This document shows, one piece after another, positions 10,472 through 20,883 of a stretch of 64,000 nucleotides of DNA. Source of the DNA: Bacteroidia bacterium (GTDB taxonomy: Bacteria; Bacteroidota; Bacteroidia; Flavobacteriales; Flavobacteriaceae); the NCBI GenBank assembly GCA_030427585.1, contig JAUIBW010000006.1, forward strand, positions 62,001 to 126,000, given 5' to 3'. The position numbers and the translations under genes are program-made. The notes under the pieces were generated by a model, which saw only the letters and a list, made by a program, of their open reading frames with translations, did not search any database and was not told where the DNA came from. Positions within the stretch are counted from its first letter, which is position 1; every line of letters begins with the position of its first letter.

Positions 10472-10702
10472 AATAGTTACACAAAGAAAAGAACGGATTA
10501 TAAATCATAGATTAAGAAAGTATAAGCATATTGTTATGTGGTCTTTAAGAATTAAGTTATAATATTAATTTGAGATTAAGGAGCCTTTGGCTTGATACTG
10601 AGAATAAAAGAATTTAAATTTTGATGATGATATGATTTATTATTAACAAATAGATTCAATTTTTGCAAATGAATCCTAATTTTTTATATGATAATACTAC
10701 TG

Positions 10703-10730
10703 TATTTTTGAAGATTAAAAATTACATTTG
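10703..10730 (+). promoter_or_regulatory. Two tandem TAnnTTTG -7 elements (TATTTTTG 10703-10710; TACATTTG 10723-10730) upstream of aroC
   Basis: Exact consensus matches 16-43 nt upstream of the aroC start codon. Confidence 0.4.
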
Positions 10731-10745
10731 CTAAAAATTGTATGC

Positions 10746-11810
10746 ATGGCAGGAAATACATTTGGTAATCTATTTAAGGTTACTACTTTTGGAGAATCAC
10801 ATGGAGTAGCAATTGGCGGAGTCATCGATGGCTGCCCAGCTGGTGTAACACTTGACTTAGATGCTATTCAACAAGAACTTGATCGTCGTAAACCTGGTCA
10901 GTCGGCTATTGTTACGCAACGTAAAGAACCCGATACTGTTGAGTTTTATTCTGGTATTTTTGATGGTGTTACAACGGGAACCCCGATAGGTTTTGCAATC
11001 AAAAATGCAAATCAAAAATCTAAAGATTATTCTCATATTAAAGATTCTTATCGACCGTCTCATGCAGATTATACCTATGATCAAAAATATGGTATTAGAG
11101 ATTATAGAGGAGGAGGACGCTCTTCTGCTCGCGAAACAGCAAGTAGAGTCGTAGCAGGAGCAATAGCTAAGCAAGTGTTGTCTGATATAAAATTTCAGGC
11201 CTATGTAAGTGGTGTTGGCCCCATCAAATTAGAAAAAAACCATACCGAACTTGATTTATCATTAACCGAAAGTAATATTGTGCGATGCCCAGACCCTGAG
11301 ATGGCTTCAGAAATGGAACATTATATCAAACAAATTAGGAAAGAAGGAGATACTGTTGGCGGAATTGTAAGTTGCGCCATTTCTGGTGTGCCAGTAGGGT
11401 TAGGAGAACCAGCTTTTGATAAGCTACATGCCGAATTAGGGAAAGCAATGCTATCTATTAATGCAGTTAAAGGATTTGAATATGGCAGTGGTTTTGCAGG
11501 ATCAGAGCTAAAAGGAAGTGAGCATAATGATCTTTTTAATACCGATGGAACTACAAAAACAAACCTATCTGGAGGTATACAAGGAGGGATTTCTAATGGG
11601 ATGGATATCTATTTTAATGTAGCTTTTAAGCCGGTGGCTACAATCATGCAGGATCAGGAAACTATCGATAAAGATGGTAATATCGTCACTATGCAGGGAA
11701 AAGGGAGACATGACCCTTGTGTAGTTCCCAGAGCAGTACCTATCGTAGAAGCTATGGCCGCCTTAGTACTTGTTGATTATTGGTTAATGAATAGAACAAT
11801 TAAGAAATAA
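10746..11810 (+). CDS. aroC: Chorismate synthase
   Basis: [33 protein letters not shown]; start set at MAGNTFG rather than the ORF-track MLKIVC. Confidence 0.95.
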   Translation: MAGNTFGNLFKVTTFGESHGVAIGGVIDGCPAGVTLDLDAIQQELDRRKPGQSAIVTQRKEPDTVEFYSGIFDGVTTGTPIGFAIKNANQKSKDYSHIKDSYRPSHADYTYDQKYGIRDYRGGGRSSARETASRVVAGAIAKQVLSDIKFQAYVSGVGPIKLEKNHTELDLSLTESNIVRCPDPEMASEMEHYIKQIRKEGDTVGGIVSCAISGVPVGLGEPAFDKLHAELGKAMLSINAVKGFEYGSGFAGSELKGSEHNDLFNTDGTTKTNLSGGIQGGISNGMDIYFNVAFKPVATIMQDQETIDKDGNIVTMQGKGRHDPCVVPRAVPIVEAMAALVLVDYWLMNRTIKK

Positions 11811-11975
11811 ATTAATACAGAACCATGTAGTTTTAATGTGTAGAACGATTAGAATAGAACTCTTATATGCTAAAAAAACCGATGTTTTATTTTGTATTTC
11901 GCAATTTCTACCCCTTTTTATTATTTTAAATTTATATATTGGACGCTGTTTTGTCTTAAAAATTAAATTCTTCAC

Positions 11976-13298
11976 ATGAAAAAAATAGCACTGCATTGGA
12001 AAATTATGATCGGAATGATATTAGGTATATTATTCGGATTTTTAATGACAACATTTTCATGGGGAAAAGAATTTACAGGAGATTGGATTGCACCTTTTGG
12101 GACCATATTTGTAAATTTATTGAAACTAATTGCGGTTCCGTTAATTTTGGCTTCTTTAATCAAAGGAATCTCTGATCTAAAAGATATTTCTAAATTTAAA
12201 CTGATAGGAGGAAGAACTATCATTATTTATATCTTAACTACAGTAATTGCAATAACTATTGGTTTACTAATGGTCAATGCTTTTAAACCAGGAAATGGAA
12301 TTACTCCCGAGACTATAGAAAAACTAAGTACAGAATACGCTGGTAATGCTAAAATATCAGAACGTATTGCCGAAGCAAGTAGACAAAAAGAAAGCGGTCC
12401 TTTGCAGTTTATTGTTGATATGGTTCCTCAAAATGCTTTTAAAGCAATGAGCAATAATAAGATGATGTTGCAGGTGATATTCTTTGCAATTTTCCTGGGT
12501 ATTAGTATGTTATTAATAAAACCTTCACAATCAGAACCTCTTAAAAAATTCTTTGATAGTTTAAATGATGTAGTGTTAAAGATGGTTGATTTGATTATGC
12601 TTACGGCACCATATGCTGTTTTTGCATTATTAGCTAATGTAGTAGTTACTTCTGATGATCCTGATATATTATTAGCATTATTAAAATATGCTGGTGTTGT
12701 AATATTTGGATTAGCATTAATGATCATATTCTATTGTATATTAGTTGCTGTTATTACTAAGAAATCTCCATTGTGGTTTTTAAAGGAAATTAGCCCTGCA
12801 CAATTATTAGCATTTTCGACAAGTTCTAGTGCAGCTACGCTTCCTGTTACCATGGAAAGAGTAGAGGAACATATCGGTGTAGATAAAGAAGTATCCAGTT
12901 TTGTATTACCGGTTGGTGCTACTATCAATATGGATGGAACCAGTTTGTATCAGGCGGTAGCTTCAGTATTTATTATGCAAGTGCTTTGGCCCGAAGGATT
13001 AACCTTTAGTAATCAAATTACTATTGTACTAACAGCTTTATTAGCTTCAATAGGATCCGCGGCTGTTCCCGGAGCAGGAATGGTAATGTTGGTTATTGTA
13101 TTAGAAGCAATTGGTTTCCCGTCGGATAAATTACCTATCGGTTTAGCGCTAATCTTTGCAGTAGACAGACCTTTAGATATGTTAAGAACAACGGTTAATG
13201 TTACCGGAGACGCTACTGTGTCTATGATTGTAGCAAAATCGGTTGGGAAATTAGGAGAACCCAACGTAAAAGAATGGGACGATGATTATCAAGGGTAA
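11976..13298 (+). CDS. Dicarboxylate/amino acid:cation symporter (DAACS family)
   Basis: Multi-TM protein; STSSSAATLPVTM and NMDGTSLYQAVASVF signature motifs. Confidence 0.92.
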   Translation: MKKIALHWKIMIGMILGILFGFLMTTFSWGKEFTGDWIAPFGTIFVNLLKLIAVPLILASLIKGISDLKDISKFKLIGGRTIIIYILTTVIAITIGLLMVNAFKPGNGITPETIEKLSTEYAGNAKISERIAEASRQKESGPLQFIVDMVPQNAFKAMSNNKMMLQVIFFAIFLGISMLLIKPSQSEPLKKFFDSLNDVVLKMVDLIMLTAPYAVFALLANVVVTSDDPDILLALLKYAGVVIFGLALMIIFYCILVAVITKKSPLWFLKEISPAQLLAFSTSSSAATLPVTMERVEEHIGVDKEVSSFVLPVGATINMDGTSLYQAVASVFIMQVLWPEGLTFSNQITIVLTALLASIGSAAVPGAGMVMLVIVLEAIGFPSDKLPIGLALIFAVDRPLDMLRTTVNVTGDATVSMIVAKSVGKLGEPNVKEWDDDYQG

Positions 13299-13327
13299 AT
13301 TAAATTAAACTTGATTAATTGTTTTAT

Positions 13328-14209
13328 TTAATTAACAGCCCAGTTTTTAAGTAATTCAAATAATAGCGGATATTCGGCTTCTCTTTCGGGGTTCCACATC
13401 ATGGTGAGTTGTGCCTTCTGTTTTATATCTTTCAATTCAATAATTTTTATAGGAAACTCATGTCCCTGTAATGAAGATACAGGTTCGAAAGAAATTCCTA
13501 ATCCAGCTTCGACAAGTCTGAAACTAGTACTTGCAGAATCTGTTTCGTGAACAATTTTTGGAGCAAAACCAGCATCAATACAGATAGATTCTAGGATGTG
13601 AACATAATTCGGGCCATCTGCTACCGACGGAAATATAAACTCCTCATTAGAGAAAACAGAAAAATCGGTATAATTATGTTTATCAACAGGGTGATCTTCG
13701 GGTAGAAGTATCAAAAAATTATCAATACGAAGCACTTTGCTTTTTAGATTAAAAGGTACCATCGGATTTGTGGCAAAACCAATATCTAATTCGTTTTGTT
13801 GTAATGCCAGATATTGATCTCGGTTATTCATTTCTTTTAAAACTGCTTTTATACCAGGTATTTGACAATTAATTGTTTTTAGAATTTCGGGTAGGATAGT
13901 CTGCATTATAGAATGTGTAAATCCTATATTAATCTCTCCGGCGTGCCCATTATGAATATTAACGGTTTGCTTTTTTAGTCTTTCTAATTGAGCAAGTTGT
14001 TTTTTAACTTCTTTTACAAAATGTTGCCCGGCAGGAGTAAGTTTTACGTTACGTTTATCTCTTATAAATATAATAGCTCCAATCTGTTCTTCTAACTGTT
14101 TAATTTGTCTGCTTAAAGCCGGTTGAACAATGTTTAGTTCTTCTGCTGCTCTTGTGAAATTTAATTTCTCTGATAATATAACCGCACTTTTTAATTGTTG
14201 AAGCGTCAT
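13328..14209 (-). CDS. LysR family transcriptional regulator
   Basis: MTLQQLKSAVILSEKLNFTRAAEELNIVQPALSRQIKQLEEQIG HTH plus LysR substrate-binding domain. Confidence 0.92.
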   Translation of the reverse strand: MTLQQLKSAVILSEKLNFTRAAEELNIVQPALSRQIKQLEEQIGAIIFIRDKRNVKLTPAGQHFVKEVKKQLAQLERLKKQTVNIHNGHAGEINIGFTHSIMQTILPEILKTINCQIPGIKAVLKEMNNRDQYLALQQNELDIGFATNPMVPFNLKSKVLRIDNFLILLPEDHPVDKHNYTDFSVFSNEEFIFPSVADGPNYVHILESICIDAGFAPKIVHETDSASTSFRLVEAGLGISFEPVSSLQGHEFPIKIIELKDIKQKAQLTMMWNPEREAEYPLLFELLKNWAVN

Positions 14210-14319
14210 TTATTACTTTTTGTTATTAATTTATCAAAATTAAATATTTTTTATTATAAATGTAGATAGCTAATTTTGGAATGTTTAAATGTTTATTTAA
14301 TTCATTGCGCATATTAGAG

Positions 14320-14423
14320 AATTAGTGATCAGAACTTGTCAGCCTGCCATTCTGGTAGATTGTCTTAATGTAGTTGATACTTTTCTGCTTGTTATACAGG
14401 CTGACAAGTTCTGATCACTAATT
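14320..14423. repeat. Perfect 27-bp inverted repeat with 50-bp spacer
   Basis: AATTAGTGATCAGAACTTGTCAGCCTG (14320-14346) and its exact reverse complement (14397-14423). Confidence 0.9.
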
Positions 14424-14466
14424 TTTCATATGTACACTATTAAAAGACCTAATTCTAATACGAAAC

Positions 14467-15909
14467 ATGCAGAATACAATACCAAAAACAGATATATTAG
14501 AAAAAGCTTACGATCCTTCAGATTTCAGAAAGATGGGACATCAAGTTATTGATTTACTGGCAGATCACTTAGAAAAGGTTCAGACCGATCGAGAACATCC
14601 TGTACTACCTTTTCGCAATCCCGAAGAAGAATTATCCTACTGGAAACAAGATTTTTCTTCAGATTCAGGAACATTAGATGTGTTTAAAAGTATTTTGGAT
14701 CACTCAGTTCAGGTGCATCACCCAAGATATATTGGTCATCAGGTTGCAGTTCCTGCATTGATTTCAACTTTGGCTGGATTGATGTCTGATTTATTAAATA
14801 ACGGTACCGGTGTATATGAAATGGGAATGGCAGCTAATGCAATTGAAAAGATCGTTACTGATTTCGTAGCACAAAGAATTGGATATACTGCAAAGACTTC
14901 TGGTTTTCTTACTTCTGGAGGTACTTTGGCTAATCTTACGGCACTATTAGCAGCACGTAAAGCTAAAGCTCCATCTGGCGTTTGGGAACAGGGGCATCGG
15001 GAAAAATTGGCAGTTATGGTTTCTGAAGAAGCACATTATTGTATTGATAGAGCGGCCAGAATTCTTGGCTTAGGTAGCGAAGGAATTATTAAAGTACCAG
15101 TGGATATAGATTTTAAAATAGATACAAGTGTGCTAGATACATATTTGGATAAAGCTAAATCTGATGGTTTTCATGTGATTGCACTTATCGGTTGTGCGTG
15201 TTCTACAGCCACAGGGTCATATGATGATTTAGAAGCATTAGCTGATTTTGCAGAACTAAATAACTTGTGGTTTCACATAGATGGAGCACATGGTGGTGGA
15301 GTAGTGTTTTCAAAAAAATATCAACATTTAACTAATGGAATATCTCGTGCTGATTCTGTAGTTATAGATTTTCATAAAATGTTAATGACTCCCGCATTAA
15401 ACACAGCATTAATTTTTAAGAAAGAAGAAAATGCTTATCAAACATTTGCTCAAAAAGCCCAATACCTTTGGGATTCTCAACATACCAGAGAATGGCACAA
15501 TTCGGGAAAACGAACTTTTGAATGTACAAAATTAATGATGTCTATTAAGGTATATACCATTCTTAAGACATATGGAGAAGAGATATTCGAAAAGAATATT
15601 AATAAACTTTATGATCTGGGTTCGGTCTTTGCAAAAATGGTAAGAGAACGACCTTCTTTTGAATTAGCGCTGGAGCCAGAAGCTAATATTGTTAATTTTA
15701 GATATTTCAAAACAGATTATGAAGATCTTAATACTCTTAATAATGCTATTCGCCAATGGTTAGTGAAATCAGGTAAGTTTTATATTGTTCAGACCACAAT
15801 AGGAGAGCATCGTTATTTAAGAACTACGATTATGAATCCATTAACTCAGGAAGATGATCTACGAGCCCTTTTGGATGAAATAGAACATATTGCAAAAACT
15901 TTGATATAA
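14467..15909 (+). CDS. Pyridoxal-dependent (group II) amino acid decarboxylase
   Basis: HPRYIGHQVAVPALISTLAG, GFLTSGGTLANLTAL, FHIDGAHGGG, VVIDFHKMLMTPALNTA (PLP lysine). Confidence 0.88.
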   Translation: MQNTIPKTDILEKAYDPSDFRKMGHQVIDLLADHLEKVQTDREHPVLPFRNPEEELSYWKQDFSSDSGTLDVFKSILDHSVQVHHPRYIGHQVAVPALISTLAGLMSDLLNNGTGVYEMGMAANAIEKIVTDFVAQRIGYTAKTSGFLTSGGTLANLTALLAARKAKAPSGVWEQGHREKLAVMVSEEAHYCIDRAARILGLGSEGIIKVPVDIDFKIDTSVLDTYLDKAKSDGFHVIALIGCACSTATGSYDDLEALADFAELNNLWFHIDGAHGGGVVFSKKYQHLTNGISRADSVVIDFHKMLMTPALNTALIFKKEENAYQTFAQKAQYLWDSQHTREWHNSGKRTFECTKLMMSIKVYTILKTYGEEIFEKNINKLYDLGSVFAKMVRERPSFELALEPEANIVNFRYFKTDYEDLNTLNNAIRQWLVKSGKFYIVQTTIGEHRYLRTTIMNPLTQEDDLRALLDEIEHIAKTLI

Positions 15910-16022
15910 TCAGAATTTGATAATGATATGATTACAGGTTTTGATATTTAACATTTATTAACGCAACGTATACTAAATGTAATTCATCTACTGTTATATA
16001 GTAGTAACCAAAAATAATAGAG

Positions 16023-16436
16023 ATGAAACATTTTATTTGTGTAGTATTCTTGTTTGTAATAATAGGTTGTGATAGCGATGATGATGTTACTCCAGTTAAT
16101 CCTCCTTCTAACCCATCTGGTTTGATAGGGATTTGGAATTTAGTAAATGTTACAGGAGGTTTTTCTGGTATAAATGATGATTTTGAAAAAGGTGTTATAG
16201 TTTGGGATTTTGATGATACCAAAAAAAGAGTAGAAGTAACTAATAATAACGCGGCTAATTCTTCTACCGAAGATTTGTTTCCAACAGGGGTTTATACTTT
16301 TTCTATTGTTACCATAAATGGTAATAAAGAACTGATCGTTAACGAAAGAAACTTAGGTAATTTTGAGATTACAACTAATGAATTTATTGTTGACGAACAG
16401 TTTAAAGACGGCTTTCGTTATACATTTCGGCGCTAA
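16023..16436 (+). CDS. Putative lipoprotein (lipocalin-like)
   Basis: Lipobox VFLFVIIGC followed by SDDD; GIWNLVNV motif. Confidence 0.6.
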   Translation: MKHFICVVFLFVIIGCDSDDDVTPVNPPSNPSGLIGIWNLVNVTGGFSGINDDFEKGVIVWDFDDTKKRVEVTNNNAANSSTEDLFPTGVYTFSIVTINGNKELIVNERNLGNFEITTNEFIVDEQFKDGFRYTFRR

Positions 16437-16589
16437 AGGGTAATCTGTTTAACATAGATGACATTTCTTTTATAAAATTGTTTATTTGTTTTACAGGGGA
16501 AAAACCCCCTTAGCATTCTTAGTCGAAATCCCCTTACGCCGTATCATTCTTATCAATACATTTGAAGTATCACATAAATACTCATAAAG

Positions 16590-16775
16590 ATGAAACGGCT
16601 TTTACTACCCATAGTGCTTATTGCTTTTGCTGTAATATGTTTAAGTATTGTACATATAGACAATGTTAATAAGTTAGATGCTCAATCCAACGAGCTCAGA
16701 AAAAAATATCAAACAGAATATACAATAAAACATCAAACCAGTGATTCTTCGGTTATTATACCAGAAACCAAATGA
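16590..16775 (+). CDS. Small hypothetical membrane-anchored protein
   Basis: 61-aa ORF with N-terminal hydrophobic segment. Confidence 0.4.
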   Translation: MKRLLLPIVLIAFAVICLSIVHIDNVNKLDAQSNELRKKYQTEYTIKHQTSDSSVIIPETK

Positions 16776-16800
16776 AGAAATATAGATAATGATTCAATTA

Positions 16801-17214
16801 CTATTGATCTATAAAAAGAGCGTTGAGTTCTGGAGTTGGAATCATACAACTTTCTTTTCTACCAAACCATTTATACCTGTTTTTGGCAATAATATCATAA
16901 ATCCAATCTCTAAAGAATCTTGGTAAAACAAGAAAAACCGAAAGTAAGGGATATATACCAGAAAGTTGTTTCGCAATATGCAGAGCAGCCGTAGATTTAT
17001 AGTAGTATGCAACATCAGGCTCAATCAATACTATAGAGTCTAATTTTTTAGGATCTATATTTCGCTCTGCGATTAATCTTTTACCAATTTTGCTTTGTAA
17101 TGGAGCATAGCGAAATACATCATTTTTATCCCGCTTAATAGTAAATAAAATGGCACTGTTGCATAAGTTGCAAACACCATCAAATAATATGATTTTTTTT
17201 CCATTTTCAATCAT
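16801..17214 (-). CDS. DCC family thiol-disulfide oxidoreductase (DUF393)
   Basis: KIILFDGVCNLCNSAILFTIKRD motif; start moved to MIENGKK. Confidence 0.85.
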   Translation of the reverse strand: MIENGKKIILFDGVCNLCNSAILFTIKRDKNDVFRYAPLQSKIGKRLIAERNIDPKKLDSIVLIEPDVAYYYKSTAALHIAKQLSGIYPLLSVFLVLPRFFRDWIYDIIAKNRYKWFGRKESCMIPTPELNALFIDQ

Positions 17215-17271
17215 AGTACAAAGATAATAGGAATATATATTATTAATAATCAATTATCGATATATTAAGAA

Positions 17272-18087
17272 TCATTTAGCGATTACAGAATCAATAACCT
17301 GTTGCGTAGTAATCTGAAGATTTTTAGGAAGTTTATTGTCTTTTGGTAAAACAGCAAGATAACGATCATTATTAGAATCATAGACTTGCTTAAAAACTGG
17401 GTCATCTAATTGCAAAGCATCACAAATTTCTTTAATTAGATCGAGATGATAAATAAGATCAGTACTTCCAAGATGAAAAACACCTTTCTTACTACGATTA
17501 ATGATATAATGTATTTGTTGTGTTAATTTGGATATCGAAGTTGCATTAATAATAACATTTGGAAAAACTTCTATAGGAGCTTTAAGATCATGCAGAGTTT
17601 TAAGCTCTTGTACTCTTGGAGTAGTAGAACCAAAAACCATAGGTACCCGAGCTATTACATATTTATGAGAAGGTAACCGCATTAGTGCATTTTCAATTTT
17701 GATTTTGAATCTACCAAAAACGCTATCACTAAGGGTTTTATCATATTCGTATGATGGGTAATTGCTAAAAGAATCAAATACATTAGCACTTGAGATAAAA
17801 ACAAGTCGACATTTATGTTTTTGAATCCACTGTATGATACGTTGATGTGCATCTAATTGTGAATCAAAATTACCTCTAAGAGCAGTAATAATAGTAGTAG
17901 GCTTAAGATTGTCTAATAAAATAGAAATATCTTCGAGTTCCATATCATACTGAAAAAACTTTTGATTTTTTTCAAAAAATGGATTATCTGTATGGTATGT
18001 ACCATAAGTATCAAAATAAGAATTAAGCTCTTTATATAGCGCATTTCCTATAAAACCACTGGCTCCTATGATTAAAACTTTCTTCAA
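17272..18087 (-). CDS. NAD-dependent epimerase/RmlD-like sugar nucleotide reductase
   Basis: KKVLIIGASGFIGNALYKEL Rossmann motif; SSANVF and YDKT regions. Confidence 0.8.
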   Translation of the reverse strand: MKKVLIIGASGFIGNALYKELNSYFDTYGTYHTDNPFFEKNQKFFQYDMELEDISILLDNLKPTTIITALRGNFDSQLDAHQRIIQWIQKHKCRLVFISSANVFDSFSNYPSYEYDKTLSDSVFGRFKIKIENALMRLPSHKYVIARVPMVFGSTTPRVQELKTLHDLKAPIEVFPNVIINATSISKLTQQIHYIINRSKKGVFHLGSTDLIYHLDLIKEICDALQLDDPVFKQVYDSNNDRYLAVLPKDNKLPKNLQITTQQVIDSVIAK

Positions 18088-18170
18088 TATTAGTTATGTG
18101 TAAAAAAAATTAAGTTCCAAATATTACTACTGTAACTTTGAAACTTAACTATACTATTTTTATTGTAAAA

Positions 18171-19253
18171 CTACCCTTTGTAGAAAGGTAACTTTATTAC
18201 TGTTGCAGGAATCGCATTTTTACGTACCTGGATATTGATTTTGCTTCCTGGTTTTGCAAAAATCGAAGGAACATATCCAAGACCAATACCTTTTCCTAAT
18301 GAAGGGGACATAGTACCAGATGTTACTATCCCAATACTATTTCCGTTTCCGTCTACAATATCATAATCATGACGAGGAATACCGCGTTCATCTAACTCAA
18401 AACCAACTAATTTTCGTTCTGCACCATGTTCTTTTTCTTTGGCTAAGGCTTCTGCATTAATAAAATCTTTTGAGAATTTGGTAACCCAACCTAATCCAGC
18501 TTCAATAGGAGAGGTGGTATCATTAATATCATTACCATAAAGGCAATATCCCATTTCTAATCTTAATGTATCTCTGGCTGCAAGACCAATAGGTTTAATA
18601 CCATAATCTGCTCCGGCTTCTAATACTTTATTCCAAATTTGTTCTACTTCAGAATTTTTACAGTAGATTTCAAAACCACCACTACCAGTATATCCTGTAG
18701 CAGAAATAATAACGTGTTCGATTCCTGCAAAATCAGAAACTTCAAAAGTGTAAAATTTCATTGCTTCAAGATCAACAGAAGTCAAAGATTGCATAGCTGC
18801 AGCAGCTTTTGGTCCTTGAATAGCTAATAAAGAATATTCATCAGATAGATCACGCATTTCAGCATTCATTGTGTTATGGTTACTTATCCAATCCCAGTCT
18901 TTTTTAATATTAGATGCGTTAACCACCATAAGATACTTTTGGTCGGCAATTCTATACACAATTAAATCATCGACAATCCCACCTTTGTCATTTGGTAAGT
19001 AGCTATACTGTGCTTTTCCGTCTACTAACGTAGAAGCATCATTAGAAGTTACTTTTTGGATAAGGTCTAATGCATTGGGACCAGTAATAAGAAACTCTCC
19101 CATATGAGATACATCAAAAACTCCAACACTTTTACGCACTGTTTCGTGTTCTATATTTACACCTTCGTAAGATACTGGCATATTATATCCAGCAAAAGGA
19201 ACCATTTTTGCTCCCAAGGCAGTATGAATTTCTGTCAAAGCAGTATTTTGCAT
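18171..19253 (-). CDS. gcvT: Glycine cleavage system aminomethyltransferase
   Basis: [58 protein letters not shown]. Confidence 0.95.
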   Translation of the reverse strand: MQNTALTEIHTALGAKMVPFAGYNMPVSYEGVNIEHETVRKSVGVFDVSHMGEFLITGPNALDLIQKVTSNDASTLVDGKAQYSYLPNDKGGIVDDLIVYRIADQKYLMVVNASNIKKDWDWISNHNTMNAEMRDLSDEYSLLAIQGPKAAAAMQSLTSVDLEAMKFYTFEVSDFAGIEHVIISATGYTGSGGFEIYCKNSEVEQIWNKVLEAGADYGIKPIGLAARDTLRLEMGYCLYGNDINDTTSPIEAGLGWVTKFSKDFINAEALAKEKEHGAERKLVGFELDERGIPRHDYDIVDGNGNSIGIVTSGTMSPSLGKGIGLGYVPSIFAKPGSKINIQVRKNAIPATVIKLPFYKG

Positions 19254-19451
19254 AGTAGATGATTTATGGTTATCAAATAGACGCCGAATGTAAAAAACTT
19301 TGTGTCGGTATCCAATGCTTTTTTGTATAATCCTAATAAATTATTGATTAGCTATCATATTTATGAATAAAATTTTGAATAGATAAAAGGTACAAAATAA
19401 TTCTAAGAGCATTTTTTTTTATGGTATTTAGTAACTTTGAATAGTGTTATT

Positions 19452-19609
19452 ATACCAGTTCTGATTTAAAAATACTCAAATAAAAAGCAGTCATTTTTTG
19501 ATTGGGCGAAAAAAGAAAAATCGAGCATAGCCTTAGCTACGGTTTAGTTTTATTTTGAAGCATAAGTGAAAAAGGACAAATTTGAGTATTTTTAAGTCGG
19601 AAATGGTAT
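19452..19609. repeat. ~158-bp long imperfect palindrome (MITE/REP-like)
   Basis: Terminal arms ATACCAGTTCTGATTTAAAAATACTCAAAT and ATTTGAGTATTTTTAAGTCGGAAATGGTAT are 27/30 complementary; imperfect complementarity continues to a central TAGC-CTTA-GCTA. Confidence 0.75.
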
Positions 19610-19636
19610 TAATGTATTTGTAAACATATTTTTATT

Positions 19637-20050
19637 ATGTCAACAGGATATTCGGGTACACCTCTAGCCAAAAAATTAGGAATTAAAGATGATAATATAC
19701 TAATGTTATATAAACAGCCCAATTATTATTATAGTCTTTTTTCAGATATACCAAAAAGAATTAGAGAGGTAAAGCAACTTAAAAATGAAAGTGTAGATTT
19801 TATTCATATTTTTTGTACCACTTTTATAGAATTGCAGGAAGTAGTAGTAAAATATAAGACTGCTTTAAAAAAGAACGGAATGCTATGGGTGAGTTGGCCA
19901 AAAGGAAGCTCATCTATCCCTACAGACCTTAAAAGAGATCTTATAAGAAATTATCTAATAAGTATAGGATTAGTCGATGTAAAAGTGGCTGCAATAGATA
20001 AAGATTGGAGCGGATTAAAATTTGTATATAGAATCAAGGATAGAAATTAA
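19637..20050 (+). CDS. DUF3052 family protein
   Basis: TGYSGTPLAKKLGIK start and LWVSWPKGSSSIPTDLKRDLIR motif. Confidence 0.8.
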   Translation: MSTGYSGTPLAKKLGIKDDNILMLYKQPNYYYSLFSDIPKRIREVKQLKNESVDFIHIFCTTFIELQEVVVKYKTALKKNGMLWVSWPKGSSSIPTDLKRDLIRNYLISIGLVDVKVAAIDKDWSGLKFVYRIKDRN

Positions 20051-20244
20051 TGAAATAAAAACTTCATTAATATACCTGTTTTTAAAGTTTTTATACGGAA
20101 ATAATAAATTAATAAAATCCTTTGATATATGTATATATATCAAGGCTTTGTAGGTTATTTTGTGATAATGAAATTTTTAATGTTAATTATTTGTTGTAGT
20201 ATCGTTAAAAAAAATATTTACCTTTATCATGAATTATTGTACTA

Positions 20245-20817
20245 GTGAAAAAGGAATCACAAATAACACAAAGCTATTTCATTAAGAATATAAATGAAGG
20301 AAATGAAGAGGCCTTCAAAATTCTTTTTGAGCTTTATTATAGTAAGTTATTATATGTAGCTCAAAGCTATGTTTCTAATAAAGAAGAGGCAGAAGAGATA
20401 GTACAGGATGTATTTGTGAAAATCTGGAAAAACAAAAAAAATATTACTACTAATATTAATGGGTATCTGTTTAAGAGTACCAAAAATTCCTGCCTAGATT
20501 ATCTACGATCTAAAAAATATAAACTTAATAGCTCAAATAATATAGTACAACTTGAAGCTTATATAAACCATAATGCACTTGCAGATAAGGATGCCTCTTC
20601 TATACTAGAAAAAGAATTAGAACAAAGAATACAGACAGGTATCGAATTACTTCCGAAGAAATGTAAAAAAGTTTTTGTTAAAAGCCGAATTGAAGGTTTA
20701 AAGAATAGAGAAATATCTGATGAATTAGATATTTCGATTAAAACTGTAGAGAATCATATGTCTAAAGCAATAAAGCATATGAGACTACATCTACGAGAAT
20801 TCTTATCTTTTTTTTAA
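20245..20817 (+). CDS. RNA polymerase sigma-70 factor, ECF subfamily (GTG start)
   Basis: EEAEEIVQDVFVKIWKNK region 2 and LDISIKTVENHMSKAIKHMR region 4. Confidence 0.9.
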   Translation: MKKESQITQSYFIKNINEGNEEAFKILFELYYSKLLYVAQSYVSNKEEAEEIVQDVFVKIWKNKKNITTNINGYLFKSTKNSCLDYLRSKKYKLNSSNNIVQLEAYINHNALADKDASSILEKELEQRIQTGIELLPKKCKKVFVKSRIEGLKNREISDELDISIKTVENHMSKAIKHMRLHLREFLSFF

Positions 20818-20883
20818 AAAAAACAAAAGTTATTGGGGGGTAATCCATATTTATACGTCTGTATAAATATAAGATTGTAATTA

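Noticed and set aside
10857-11174. ORF 10857..11174 (-) and the many other short antisense ORFs in the track (e.g. 2459..2692, 6792..7151, 12428..12727, 35179..35547, 59049..59339)
   Set aside because: Lie opposite confidently identified genes and lack recognisable motifs; typical shadow ORFs.
16491-16520. CAGGGGAAAAACCCCCTTAG palindrome before the small 16590 ORF
   Set aside because: Short GGGG-A5-CCCC stem; may terminate 16023..16436 or be an operator, but evidence is too thin.
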